Shown: positions 22,701 to 35,329, numbered from the stretch's first letter. The stretch is DNA of 64,000 nucleotides from Cytidiella melzeri (GCA_022592445.1 JABYQR010000049.1:124001-188000), one strand, 5' to 3'. Translations and numbers: made by a program. Notes: generated from the letters alone by a model not told the origin.

Positions 22701-24933
22701 TTCTTCCTCTTCGACAGCGTCGTATATAGTGACAGAGCCAGTCCGTACATATGAGTCGAAGGGCGTGTCAGCTGAATTTGTAGAAGCTGAACCCAGAACC
22801 TCGCGGTCTGCCGATGTCGAGTCGTTGGCACCTCCCGCACCTCTTCCGAAAGATTTCAAGGATTCGTCAATGCAAACAGACGATTGGATCCCTCCTGCTC
22901 CTGCTCCTGCTCCTGCTCTTGCGCCTGCTTCTATGCCACCGTCCCCTGTTGCACCTTCCTCTCCAGCACTGTTCCGTGTTGGACCTACTTCTCAACAATT
23001 CCAATTCATCTCTCCACCGCCTTCAGCCGGTCCCACTACAGTAACCCTTCCCGTAACCGCCACTCATTCACCGAATTCCGCCCTGCGTGACTCTAGTTCT
23101 TCATTCATCCCTCGTCCTCGCACAGCTCAATCAGAGCGCCGGCGATCCATCGAGTCTACTCTTTCATCTGCACGTGACGATGCCGTTGCACGTTCACGCG
23201 CGCCGTCGAATGTTGCGAATGTAGTTGACAAGACTCGTCCGCCAATGATGGTACTTCCGCCACCGCCTCGTCTACCTCCGCCTAGTAGTATGCCTCCACC
23301 GGCATTCATTCCTGAGCGCCGACAACCAACAATCTCCAGCACGTCCCGCGAGGGTCCGCCACCACGTCCGTTGTCGCCTCCTCCTCAAGAGCTCATACAG
23401 CGTGCGACTACTCCTACCTTCGGGCAGGCCCTCAACGTGCCTAGTACCCGGCCTTTCGGCTTGAAACATCATCCATCAAGCGTGGCCTCTACACAAGGAG
23501 GATTGCGGCAACCTCCTTCGACAGGCAGCTTCAGGTCTTCTGCTGCTCACACGAAAGGACCTCAGCACAGTCCTTCTGCGGCTTCCTTTGATGCACGCAA
23601 TCGGAGAGAAATGTCGACAACGTCGCTAACATCTGCTAGGCAGAGTGTTGATTCTCACCGTTCGTCAGCGTCTTCAGATCGTCTCGCATATGATCAGCCA
23701 TCACAAGAAGCGCCTGCCACGCCTGATCGAACACTCCCAGCTAATCGCGCTGTCGGTGGTGCCACAGATCCTACTGTCATACACGCCATTACTCAAACAA
23801 TGATTGGCGAGTTCCTATACAAGTATACTCGACGAGCGATTGGAAAAGGACACGGCGAGCGAAGGCACAAGCGCTTCTTCTGGGTACATCCGTATACTCG
23901 CACGCTCTACTGGAGCTCCGCAGATCCTGGATCTTCCAATGTGTCTGAATCCAGTGCGAAGAGTGGTATGTATAGCATTTGCCCGTGTTACAACCTCGCT
24001 GACCATGTGTACGTTAGCATACATCGAAGGCGTTCGAGCCGTACTTGATCCCAACCCAATGCCCCCTGGTATCTATCAATATAGTGTCGTGGTTTCGACG
24101 CCGCAGCGCGAGATGAAGTTTACCGCTCTCACAAAGGAAAGACACGACATCTGGCTGAATGTAAGCTCTCTACCTTTGTCAAAGTCCAGTCAGTCTAAAA
24201 CTTCCATATGGTCAAGGCTCTCCAATACCTACTGACGAGGCCTGGAAACAATAACGTCACCTCGCCCATCCCGAATGGCGCGGCTAGCAGATTTGCCAGC
24301 CCATTGTCAATGGAAGCAGATTTACCGGAGTCTCACGACCAGCGTCCGACTACTTTCGCTTCTCCTCACAGTCAGCGAAGCGTACGAACAGCTCGAACTG
24401 GTGTCAGCGTGGATTCCTGGAATTCAACTCCTCGTGGACAGCGTAGTCACTCTCAACTTTCGATGAGAAGCTCGATGGGCAAGCGCTCAGGTACCCCTGC
24501 AGCAGAATATTTACGCTGGGGTAACGAGCCTCCTCACAGTCCGGACAAGTCTTTTGAACATATACCCGGACAAGACGACGAACTTGACTTTGAACTACAC
24601 GAAGATACGATGTCGGACGAAGGTTTCGAAGGGCTCGAGAATGTAAGGGCGTGTTGCGATGGGAGACATACTGTAGGGCGATCTGGCAAGATCATTCACC
24701 ATCACCATCACCACGATCATCAACAGCATAACCACAATCACCCACCGCGACAGCCACCGTCACGTACGAGAGAAAACCACCTCGATGTGCATCCAAGCGA
24801 AGTTGCCCGGCCTGTCTCTCCTGCATGGTCATTCCGATCGAGATCGGGTAGTACACACTCGAACGACGGTGGATTCTTCTCACGTTTCGGTACAAGACGT
24901 TCGGCGAAGACGATTACAGCGGAACACCGATGA
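19705..24933 (+). CDS. Num1/ApsA/Mcp5-like cortical protein with C-terminal PH domain
   Basis: Exons 19705-20031, 20111-20261, 20327-23965, 24018-24160 and 24217-24933 sum to exactly 1,658 codons plus stop. The N-terminus is coiled coil (residues about 25-110 and 160-390, heptad-rich Leu/Gln/Glu; LLTEVRRLQSLLAERDKAIQ). Disordered Ser/Pro and acidic regions follow, with an Arg/Gly patch (GRGRGRGG) and a long tract containing at least seven QT-type motifs. The C-terminal PH domain of the meiotic-cortex type runs from MIGEFLYKYTRR through KRFFWVHPYTRTLYWS, YSVVVSTPQREMKFTALT and WLNALQYLLTRP, crossing two introns. In ascomycetes such proteins anchor dynein and mitochondria at the plasma membrane for nuclear migration. 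The tail carries a natural poly-His run (IIHHHHHHDH). The family call rests mainly on the PH domain plus the layout. Confidence 0.87.
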
Positions 24934-25618
24934 CCACCCGACTTGGATGGCCTTGACTGCATACTTTTCTTCAAATATCTTACCCTTCCTTCAGTGCGCT
25001 TACATCTGCTCAAGCTACCCCACTCCTTGAATAATCGCTTCTAGTTTTCTTCCCTCTCTCCCGGCATATGCATTATAAAACGTAATATGTACCCAGTTAT
25101 CACTCACCACCGTCAACTTGTGCGAGTACGCCCGACAGCCATTCTTTCACCCCTTGTTTCCCTCCTTATCGATTTAGTACTACTGCATACCATTATATTT
25201 TTGGCAATGAATGTTCGACTCAGTTCGTTTATACACGTGCCAAGTGGAACGGAATGGCAGAGTACGAGAGTTGAGTGTAAGCGAGGCACCACAACTTATG
25301 TCGCGGTTTCAAAAACGTCAATGAAATTGTGTGCTGCTTACAAGACGAGACTGCATTCTGCTCTGCCACGGTCTAAGAGCCAAACACGTTGCTCGTATAT
25401 TGGCCGCGGAAGAAGATTCCAACCAGCGTGAACCAGCTATAGAAGGACAAACAAACAAACAAGATGCGCATGGAACAAATGCAAAGAACAAATCGAAGGA
25501 AAAAGGGCAAACAGTATATGGAAAAGAGGCTACAGGTTTGCTACACATTCTTACATGGTACATGCAAAGATCACACGAGTGAGGATGAGTGGTAATACAG
25601 TGTGAGCCGAAAGAAATT
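24934..25618. other. Convergent 3' intergenic region
   Basis: This lies between the ends of the Num1-like gene and the phosphodiesterase. It has AT-rich 3'-UTR-like sequence and no coding signal. Confidence 0.6.
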
Positions 25619-27870
25619 TTAACAAGATGAGACTGGCTGAAAAACCGAGAAAGCACTTCGCCCAGTATTGGAGATAGAAGCGGGGGTCAATGGGCTGACC
25701 GTCGAAACCGTCGAAGAGGACGGAGGGGATAGAGGACTAGTAAAGTTAGAGTGAGGGGAGAGCGGAGATATAGGGTGCTCTGTGAGAGGTGAGCGTCCAG
25801 CTTGTCCACTGAGCTCTGTCGAGCTGGGATTCCAGGAAGTGCGATGGAAGCTCTTCTTTTTGCGTACACTGGCGCTGTATGCAGCGCGAATGGCTGCTGT
25901 TGCATCATGAGAATTGGAAAACGGGCTTGAGGAAGCAACACTTGGCGCTCCTCCTGTCGACGGAGTGGGCGATATCTTGATTTCCAAACGAGGCAGTTGG
26001 TTTGGAGGGACGGAATCTGTTGGGAAGGAAAAGAGAGGAGGCGGCGGAGACGAGGATGAGCATGACTCATAATGGCTATGCGAATTTGATCCAGCAGAGG
26101 ATGGTCGCGAACCTGGCAGTGAACCCGAAGAGCCTGAGAAGAATTCGGACTTGGAGTCTAGAGCACTCGTGGAGGCCTCGTACTCGTTCAGGAATGAACG
26201 GGGTAACGTGGGTGCGAATGCGTTCAAAAAGTCCTCGGGGACTTGAGTTGCTGAATTCGTGTTGGGCTCGGTGCCACGACTTTCGTGTTCGGTATCTGCT
26301 GCTAGCTGGGCACAACGCTCTTCCCATGTCTTCAGATTTTCCGCACAGGTCTCGGCAAATCGTGTCATTTCTATGACCAGAGCCGTGAGATGCTGAGGAG
26401 CAATAACGATTGCAAGGGAATGTTGCTTACCCGGGATAGCAGATGCAGTCAACTGGAACAAAGGGTGTGCAAAGGTTTTGCTGAAAAATACTTGACCACG
26501 AGCTTGGCTGAGAGGGTCCTTTGACGGCATAACCGAGGTAGGAAGCTCCAGAAATTGCTCAAACGAAAATTGATTTCTCCATTCAGAGTCCAGGGCTGTT
26601 GCCCAATGCTTGGAAACGGCGTACGGACGGGTCTTGATAAAGATTTCGTTAGTATTATGTCTAGAATCGAGACGCGCGAGCATAAGCACTCACAGGATTG
26701 CTAATATCTGCGCATTTGATGATAGCCTGACAGAAGAGTATTCTGCGCGTCGACATATCTGGTATACGGTTTTGTGCCAGTCTTTGGAAACGAGCCATGA
26801 AGTCCGCGTGCAAACCCATGTCTGTCGAAATGACAATCAAGGAGAGGACTTTCCGGAACGATCGACCAAAATTCGGGCGGTCTAGGAGCACTCCGAGGCC
26901 ATGATGTCGCATGATGGACAGCAGCAGCGCGTAGTGCATACGCTCCAGGACTGACTTCTCGTCATACAGCTCCGCTAGAGGGGTCTTGGCATTTTTCTGA
27001 GACAATAGGTGAATATGATGACTGTGGATAGAGACTATGACGGACCATAAACGCATTCGTAAGCCCTGGGTGACCGACATCGTGTCCTATTGCAGCTATG
27101 TAAAGTGCAAAGATGTCTGCGTTCGACAGAGAAGAGGCTAGACAACCATCGGCGCGTCGCTTGTCTGGTTTCCATAATCTAGAATCCTCATGGAGTATTG
27201 ACACAGGTGGTACCGCTCCTGCAGAGAGGAGGAAGAAGTAGGTGGCCTGTAGAACGTCCAGAGCGTGGTAGAAATTGTGGTAGTTGTTGTCACTTCGATA
27301 CAGCTGTCGGAGGTGTTGGAGAAAGGTCGCTAATTGAGCTATTTCCCACCGCTTCTGTTGAGATGGGACAGAGTAGAATGCTTCGGTGATCACTCACATA
27401 ACGGTACCGCAACCTCTTCTACCATGCCCTCAATACGAAACACTGCTTCAAATAGAATATATGCGCACGCCAACACTTGCTCCTCAGGTAGCCTGTGTGG
27501 CTCGAAATGCCAAGATCCCAGAGATTCGATCAGCCGCGAGCGGACGTCGTCTTCAAGCACGAAGGGGTAGCTGACGAAGCAAATTGATTCAGTTTTGAGC
27601 GACAGCCATAGTGAAGCCATAGCTAACATGTGCAACGGCTCGAGATTAACGATATTGTCGGTGTGAGCGCAGACGTCAATCATGACTTCTGCGTATCTGA
27701 CAAAGTGTGGAAGCATGTCAGAGCCCTGGTACAATCTCCAAACATCAACGCTAAAACCTTGTTTCGCCTTGCTCTGTCTCTTCCCAGCCTCCCCAGCCAG
27801 AGCCGCTTGACGCTTCGGCCAGAGCGAGAGCGAGACCCCCCACATCGACGCTTCGACGTCGAAAGTGCAT
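25619..27870 (-). CDS. Class I 3',5'-cyclic nucleotide phosphodiesterase (high-affinity cAMP PDE)
   Basis: It hydrolyses cAMP and so damps PKA signalling. The metal-binding signatures are clear: HNFYHALDV (about 27,255-27,285) and HDVGHPGLTN (about 27,060-27,090), then MRHHGLGVLL, STDMGLHADFMARF, IKCADISNP and the terminal catalytic block (HWATALDSEWRNQF, SQARGQVFFSKTFAHPLF). The C-terminal 200 residues are Ser/Pro-rich and disordered. Introns follow GMVEEVA, TNAFM and DISNP. The proposed start at 27870 reads MHFRRRSVDVGGLALAL, a plausible N-terminus. However, that frame closes at 27,752-27,754 and the next conserved block (MLPHFVRYAEVMIDVC) is in another frame, with no ordinary-length intron between them. 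The N-terminus is therefore uncertain; the alternative is the 27845 ATG frame. Confidence 0.9.
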
Positions 27871-30833
27871 ATTTCCTTGTATATCGGATAGGAGCGCGAG
27901 TGAGACGGTGGTGCTTGTGCTGTCTCCCTGATGACTAGGCGTGCAGCTGTTGTAGGGTGTGAGAGCAGGACAACGTTGAGAGGGAGGAGGAAGAGTTGGG
28001 TCTATGTATATGCGCTCGGTGGGATGAGATTGAACGGCGGGCTCGGTAGCTTCGGAGTCGCGTGGCCTCCACGTGCTGCGAGGGTTCCCCGGCTCAACTG
28101 ACTCGCCGGACGGCGTTTTACACCATCATGCACCCGGCGACGCCGCTCGCCCGGGCGGACTGTGACTTGTTCTTCGACATATGCAGGAAACATAGAGTCA
28201 AGGCTCCACCGCTTCAGGTCGCAAGTAGGACAAAGCGTGTAGCTTCAGTCTTGCTTCAGATGCACGCCTGTGCGTGAGTGAGCGCTGCAAACAGCTCTAC
28301 TCATGACACAGACTGTCCTGGACACACTTCCAGCATTACTGTTTACGCCCTGATCAAGCAGGACGGGTTTCCAGTTCAGAATTCACGAGGATCTTGCGTT
28401 TATCTCTTCCATCGTGCATGCGATGCTGAAACATACAGGAATCACAACCAAGTCAATCACTCGCGTATCTAGCGAGTGCGTCTCGCTCAAACTACATGAG
28501 CAGTAGGTGCGCGAGTAGTATCAAGGTTGTTGCCCCAAGGCTCTAACTCTAACTTGACGAGCAAGTCTCGCAGATCACCGAACGCCTCGCTGTTCACAGA
28601 CGTTTCTTAACGCTGGCACGGCGGATGCATGGTCAGTTGGCAATTCTACCTATCCGCCGCGTAGCAATTCGACTGGTAGACCCACTGCATCTGATGTACA
28701 CGCCGCACAGCAATGGTATGCCACAGGTACGTATTCAACAGCCTCATGGACATGCCTTAGCTCAATGCCTTTAAGAATTTAGTCAAGTCGCCGGCAGGTT
28801 AGTGACGCTGTGGGACCCCCAAGGCAGTCGAGTTAACGGCGAGATTGTTGGCATGCACATGTCGAGCTACGTCTGCCCTCCGTTCATCCCCTATACCAGC
28901 AGCACCGAGCACACCAATAGGACAAGGGTCTCAATTCGCTTCATCTCATACCCGCACGCATTCCAACGTTTGCCCCCTGAGCATCGATAAAACGCGGGTT
29001 CATTCATGATCTTCCGAAACCCTGTACGTCCGTTCGCACAGCCACCCATTCTATCCAGTCTAGAACATACATGCAAACGGCAGCCGTTCCCCAAACACCC
29101 TTTGGCAAGGCTTGATCGCGCTTTCAGGATATGCATTCTGGATCTGACGGCGGGAAAGTAACTATGCCAAGGTACACGGCCCGTATACCCTGCAAGTTTA
29201 TTGAACAGAACTCCTTTTCCCGCCGAACGCCGCCGCAATGTGCTGTTCATGGTCATACACGCAGTTTCTAGGCGGTCACACCGCTTCCCATCTATTTCGG
29301 TCGGATAAAAGAAGGCAGTGCAACATAGTCACCCATGGGCGCAGCGCAATCACGGCTCAGGATGAATGTGCGGCAAGTTCTAGATTCTCGCTGGCTCAAA
29401 GCATATATGAGTGACTGCGCGTAACGTCGACTCAGTAACACCACAAACTAGCAACGTCTGAGTGTCAACATGTCACTTCAAGACTGCAAGCGACGCCACG
29501 TACGTCCTCACACTCGCTCAAGATTGTGATTCACACCTGCTTTTGTAGCATATGCACCGCGCTACTCGTCGGTCCACCACGTCCTTCATTTTCACACAAG
29601 TATCCCCGGAACCACCGACCTTACGCACTACCTAAACGCTGGCCAGGGCAGGGTGGTGAGTCTCGTTTACGTACCATTTCCCACTCAATGAGAAAAGAAC
29701 ACGAACCGGGACGGGTACACGGTCTATTGCATCCCAGCGTGGTACAGATCTAGACTTTACGTCAATTCGAGAACTGCGCTCTGGTACGTCGAGTGCACAA
29801 TTCGCTCAAGAAACACGCAAAGCACTTCGTCTGAAGCTCATAGACACGTCATCCATCCTCGTCCTTCCTGGCTGTTTCGTGTCTTGCACAATAATCTAAA
29901 CCCTCGGTTGTTCCGCAGGCACCAGGGCTAGACATCTGTTCATTCACGTATTAGTCGGGCTATCTTATTTATAGATTTCCGTGTTCGAGGCTTGCGCTGC
30001 TGTTAGCTTGAGCTCATTGTATTTCCGCCACTTCAGAGAGTCAATGCGACCCTAGCGGAGGAAAAACTGACCACCGCTTGGCACAGATCGTTGAAGAAAA
30101 AGTGTGAGAACCTCATGGCAGTGGGCAGTCCTATGCCGTGAATGTGATAGATACGGCACAGCCGCCAATGATGGAATTTGATGAACATATGTCGTAAAAC
30201 AGTGCACAAGAAATTGGGGCGTGACGCGTGACATCTAATACAACTACAAATACACTGTCGTACATAGAGCTCGTAGCAAGCAAACGAATATATCCGACAT
30301 ACAGCGCTACCTCCACGTGCACGCTTTAAAGTACGAGTTCCAGCCCAGAGTACTGACCAACAGAATATATCTATATCATATGCATGTCCGTAATGTGCCA
30401 ACAAGAAAGAAAAAGATAATCGCATGTAGTAGATGGACCAAGCACAAGCCTGAGAAACGATAGCGAGCGATAGCAAATGATGATGACGGCGAGAGCAAAG
30501 ATGCGAAGACAGTGCGAATGATGGCAGTGATTCAGGGAACTTGCGTAGGTATATCGTGGTATCGTACCGTCGTTCTGGTCAGAAGGCCCGTTGCGAGCGA
30601 ACAATGCGATCGGTCGGAGGCAAGGTCGGAATGATATTCAAGGTGAAGAGCACATGAAGTGACCAGCCGATCATCGGTGGCAGAAAGGTGTGCGAAGGAT
30701 GAAAGGCACGGATCGCGGACGCTACGGACAATGCGAGCGTGACGCTCGAGCAAAAGATGCTAGCCAAGACTTGACGCTTGTGTTGACATCCTTGCTGGCC
30801 ACTGGCGAGAACGACTATGAATAGCGGATTCGC
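27871..30833. other. About 3-kb stretch without a recognisable gene
   Basis: ORFs on both strands are short and low in protein-like character (the largest are 121 and 147 residues, rich in Cys, Arg and His as in out-of-frame DNA). I see no transposon, RNA gene or repeat of note. It may contain promoter sequence of the phosphodiesterase and the 3' UTR of the next minus-strand gene, or non-coding transcripts. Confidence 0.5.
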
Positions 30834-32286
30834 TCAGAATTGTGCAGGCCATGGAGTGACGGCGAATACATAGAATGGCCGACGCTTCCAGCTTGCGGGG
30901 CGCGATACTTGGTCGCGTTCGCCAGGGAGCTCACGGTAGACGCCAAGGGCAAAATGTCCTAAACAGATCAGAAGGAGTGGTGAATATCACGCGGTTGGGC
31001 AGATGATATAGAGTTGTCCGTACCTTGCTTGACGGGTAGAACGACGAGGAATAGCAGTCATCCTTTTGATACCAATTGTCGTCAGAGTAGGTGTCATTGT
31101 TGTGGATCTGCGGCATGGAAATATACCGCGACGACGGGGTAGGGGGAGGAAGTCGCAATGAAGGCGATGCAGTATACGGCGGATGGCGAGTATATATATC
31201 TTTGGGAGCATACTGCATCCGGGGGTCTTTCGACACCGGGAGAAGGAACGGGGACGTCTGCATTGTCCGCACTTGTTGTGAGAAAATAAAATCAACGATC
31301 CACGTGAATGAGAGCCACGATAATGATGACTTACTCGGCGGAGAACTAGAGCTGATGCTGCCACCCTCCGCGGAGGCAGCCAGATATTCTACTGCCGTCG
31401 GGATTGTGTCGAACTGCGGCGAGTCGTCCGAGATGAGCGAGTAAAGAACCGGTTGCGGAGAATTCCAGGTTTGCGGTTGGGCCGTCTCGCTGTTGTCGCT
31501 GTTGTTGTCGTCGTCTGGGTATTCCAGCGAGCTCGAGAACACGGGCGACGGCGTGGGGTCTGCAGGCTGAGGGCGGCTGGAAGGGATTTCAGGCTCGGGC
31601 TTGACGTCTGCTTTCATCTGGATCTGAAACTGGTACTCCTTGCCCCGCTGCGTGAGAGGTCCGATTCTGTCTCCAGACCAGTCTTTACCCTCCTCTGGGC
31701 GTGAGGGCGCGTTGTTGATGGCGAAGGGGTCCAATCTGTAAACGGCCATGAGACGGCGCATCTTTCTGGGTGCACCTGTGGCACGGAGCGGGACCTCGAT
31801 CATGAGAGAAGTGGCGTGTGAGGAGAGCCATGTTGTCGGGCCTTCGAAGATAAAGCAGTCCGTTGAAACCTCCTCTTGCTTTACGAGAGGAGAAGAGGGC
31901 TGGGGAGCGGGCGAGGGGGACGAGGAAACGGGAGTGGGTGTTTGGAGTGGACTCTGTGCAGGCTGGCGTGTGGTGAGCTCGTGGTGATAGGAAGACAAGG
32001 GAAAGTGAGGCAGAGCGGCGGACTGCGGGAAGCGGGCAGCGGTGGAGGAGGATTCGGGCGGGGGAGACTGATGAGACGGAAGGATGGCGGGAAGGTATTC
32101 GGCCTCGAGACGGGGGACGGGATACTGTGGCAAGGGAGCATGCATGTGGTAGGATGGGCCGGCGGGCGGCCATGATGAGCGGTGTGGCCAGTGGTAGGAA
32201 GCCGGCGGAGAGGTCGACACCGGGAGGGGATCACACCAGGCAGAGGCCGTGTGAGGTAGTCTGGTGGCCATAGCGGGGTATGACAT
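30834..32286 (-). CDS. Uncharacterised Pro/Ser-rich protein, probably basidiomycete-specific
   Basis: The start ATG at 32286 has a TATATAT box about 45 bp upstream. The first 130 residues are Pro/Ser/His-rich and disordered. A compact conserved-looking module follows (TDCFIFEGPTTWLSS, SLMIEVPLRATGAPRKMRRL, VYRLDPFAINN), then acidic, Ser-rich linkers (YPDDDNNSDNSE). An intron at about 31,271-31,339 joins SPP to MRTMQTSPF. The end is ambiguous. A normal GT donor after YPSSK leads to short poor endings, while a strongly protein-like frame (VYRELPGERD, WKRRPFYVFAVTPW) just beyond needs a different phase that a GC donor would supply. The stop at 30834-30836 belongs to that reading. No function is assigned; a transcriptional regulator is conceivable from composition only. 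Confidence 0.62.
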
Positions 32287-35200
32287 GGCTCGGGGTTGGA
32301 GGGAGTCTCAGCCAACGGAGGCTTGGGTATATATCACCGTCGAGCACCATTACACCGCTCATGCTCCTGCCATATTCAGACAGATTCTTGGAGGGATCCG
32401 CTGGGCGTCTTTCATCGTCCTGCCTCGTTTCGGTGCTTTCAAGCGGTCCAGAACAGAACGACCTACATCGACAATAACGCCACCGACATCGTTTAGCTGA
32501 GGCCGTAAGTATCAACACAGACCGTCACGGTCTTGCAAAGAGCGACTTGCGATATTCAGACTCCGACACTCCGCGGCGATCTCGGCGACCAATCTATGTG
32601 AATCTAGGGTCGATGGGCGACACTCGCTGGTGTATCCTGACATACCCAACGCAACATGGGCATACCCATTGTACCAGTCGACTGTGCTGTCCACTACGGT
32701 AGTGCTGCTCACAGCTGCTGCGACCAAGTTGTGCCACGCCAGTGACGCTACAACTCTCGTTCGTTTGATTTCTCTAGTCCCTCCCAGCCGGATATCAACG
32801 TGGGGCGACAGTAGCGTGCAATAGCATTGTCGGTGCAAACACCGTCACAATGTCACGGCCATCCTCCACCTTGCTCTCCCACCCAGACCATCGCAATTTG
32901 GCAATCTCATCCCGTACGAGTCTGCTCGCGCGTGACCCAAGAACACGAGCCTCGCCTGCAGATCGGTGGACGAAGACGCTACGTAAACGTGAGCACGCAT
33001 ATGAACGGCTTCCAACTTGAACCAGGGTGCCACGTACCGCGTATCGGTCCCGCACGGCGTCCGCACCAACTTGCACCACACACACCAGCACCTCGCACCC
33101 ACCGACGATCCCATCCCCCGGACACCCGAGCGTGGTGGCACGCGGTGGGCATTGACCACAACGTGTCGCAACGCGTGTGGTACAACGTTCAACGTTTGAT
33201 CGATCGCAACGCATAACATTATAGTAAATGAGTACGTTGTACATGACTTTCGGCTTCTAGGTCGGTCTAATCAACTTTGTCCTCAGTTGTATCATATCAT
33301 TCGTGATGGAACACCACTTCGAATTTCTGCGGTGCAAAATAGCTCTAGTGGACCGGTCACCGTGTTTGGTTGACGGTAAGCGATGTAGTTGCAAAGGTCG
33401 TATCGCAGAGAAATCCACGAACAACACTCGAGGGCAAGTGTTGTTCGTGGATGTCGATTCCGAGGAGCTGTGCGCCAGAAAGCTTGTCTAGCTCTCCGTT
33501 GCTGATAGATGCTATGGTTTACATCACGCTGCGTAGGAAGCCCATGGGTCGGACCGCTTCAAGTACAAGAGTGAGTAACGAGTGCTTATTCCTCTCCGAA
33601 ACACTATCTCCACCGCCGAATGTTGGCACCTGTGTTCTTCAAGATATCAATCTCGAACGTCAATGTTTCCACCGCACATGCTTTGTACCCCCGGCGACTG
33701 TGGAAAGGTATATTGGACCACAGCGGCAACACTCGGTAAGTTGGTTTTGCGCACAGGCATACGACTGATCTCACCAAACTCGTAGTGTCATGTGCCAGAG
33801 CGAGCAGAAAGCGTACTCGACACAGCGGCAGCATCGCGCCCATGAAACAGTCATTGTAAATTCTCCGTGCGTATCTCACCTGGTCCAGTGGCGGTGAGTG
33901 CGATGGCGTCGTCTCAAAGGCGAGTTCTGGACCTAGTCGTTTGCACCCTTGGTCGATCCAATCTCCCACATCATCCCCGTACAAAAACGACGTCTGTGAG
34001 AGTCGGCACGCCCTGTGCTGAATAATCAGTCTACGAACAACTGAATGCACCCATCAGGTGAGCTCTGGCTTGTACTTGCATCCATTCTTTGTGTGGTTGG
34101 CCGTGACGCATCGTACCATCGGCCTATCAGGATGTGCTTTACACAGTGGTGTCAAGCGTTTGTCCACGAGTTCTTCTCGTCAACAGTTTAATTATGGGAC
34201 TGTTGCGTTGAAGTTTATTCCATTGGTCCGCGGACTGGTTGTGCCCTTCAACAATGGCGATCGCCGACCTGATCACTTTACGTCCAGACCCTAGCACCCG
34301 CCCAATCCAGCCTAGCTAGCTTTGCTCTGTCTGGTGAAAAAGTCTTCCGTAACCGCATAGCACAGATCGTGGCCAGTGAACCGTCCTAACCCCGGGTAAT
34401 ATATATGTGTGTGGCAGTCAGGAAGTCAAAAGACCGAACAGTAAATTGCCGACAGAGATAGTGTTGTCTGCAGGAGGAGTATGTATTGAACAGGGAGAAC
34501 TGACGACGCTATCCACAGGCACGCAACCGGGCTATACATGGTTGAATGTGGATAAACACCGCTCCAGAGCTTGACTGGTCTACTGTCACACATTAGCCTG
34601 AGCACCGCGCGTGAGGTAGCCTATATAAAGAACATGCACGTGTCGTGTTGGCTCGGCATGAGAACATTCCTCGGGAACCCTTCGAAACACATCCGGGACA
34701 CACCTCTCCCGAGGTTTGGGAGCCGGCGGCGAACCCAATGTTCGCGGGAGTAGGGCATCACTCGAAACTTGGAACCGCAAGTGCCTGGCCATTCACTGCT
34801 TGAAAATGACAATGGGCCTCGTTGTGGTCGAGTGGTGCGCAGCGACGAAGGCTGGCACGATGCAGCCTTGAGCTTGGGGAGTATCTTGTTTGCGGAAAAG
34901 TATGGCAGATTAGATAAACATCGGGACAGTCGTGCCCTGATCAGATCTCTCGCTCATTCGTTATCTCGTAACACGTTAAATCAGCTCCACCTGTTGACAG
35001 CTGCGTTGAATTGACCGGGGACGTCTGCTTCGATTGAGCCGGTCACCTACAGTAGTACACTATCCCCTGGAAAACATCAGAGTTTAAGCATTCCACTCGC
35101 GCAAACCTGGCCACCCTCGTTGTCGTGCATAGATATCGCTCGGTGCACCCTGTGGGTCAGCTTCAATGTCCCCTCTTTCTCAAAATATTCAGACCCACTG

Positions 35201-35329
35201 TTTCACATGCGTCGTGCCACTCTCGGTCGACATACATTGCTCGCGGTCGATGCCCATCCCAATCTGTCGTCACACTACCGCACCGCATCGCGCCCACACC
35301 TGCGCTTGCATTATGTACGCCCAAACTGA
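32287..35329. other. About 3-kb gene-poor stretch with a strong hairpin
   Basis: No convincing coding region is present. One minus-strand frame at 33604-34050 opens with a protein-like segment (SFLYGDDVGDWIDQG) that runs into a good splice donor after SPPLDQ (33,887), but no continuation could be traced. The main structure is a perfect inverted repeat at 33413-33452. Confidence 0.5.
33413..33452. repeat. Perfect 16-bp inverted repeat with 8-nt loop
   Basis: The left arm ATCCACGAACAACACT (33413-33428) is exactly complementary to the right arm at 33437-33452. The loop is CGAGGGCA. No coding context is evident. Confidence 0.9.

Noticed and set aside
27871..30833. Several 60-147 residue ORFs in the 3-kb gap
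   Set aside because: No codon or protein-like character, no splice continuity, no recognisable motif.
32795..33244. Overlapping 120-150 residue ORFs on both strands
   Set aside because: Overlap in several frames and composition (Cys, Arg, His, Val) indicate GC-rich non-coding sequence.
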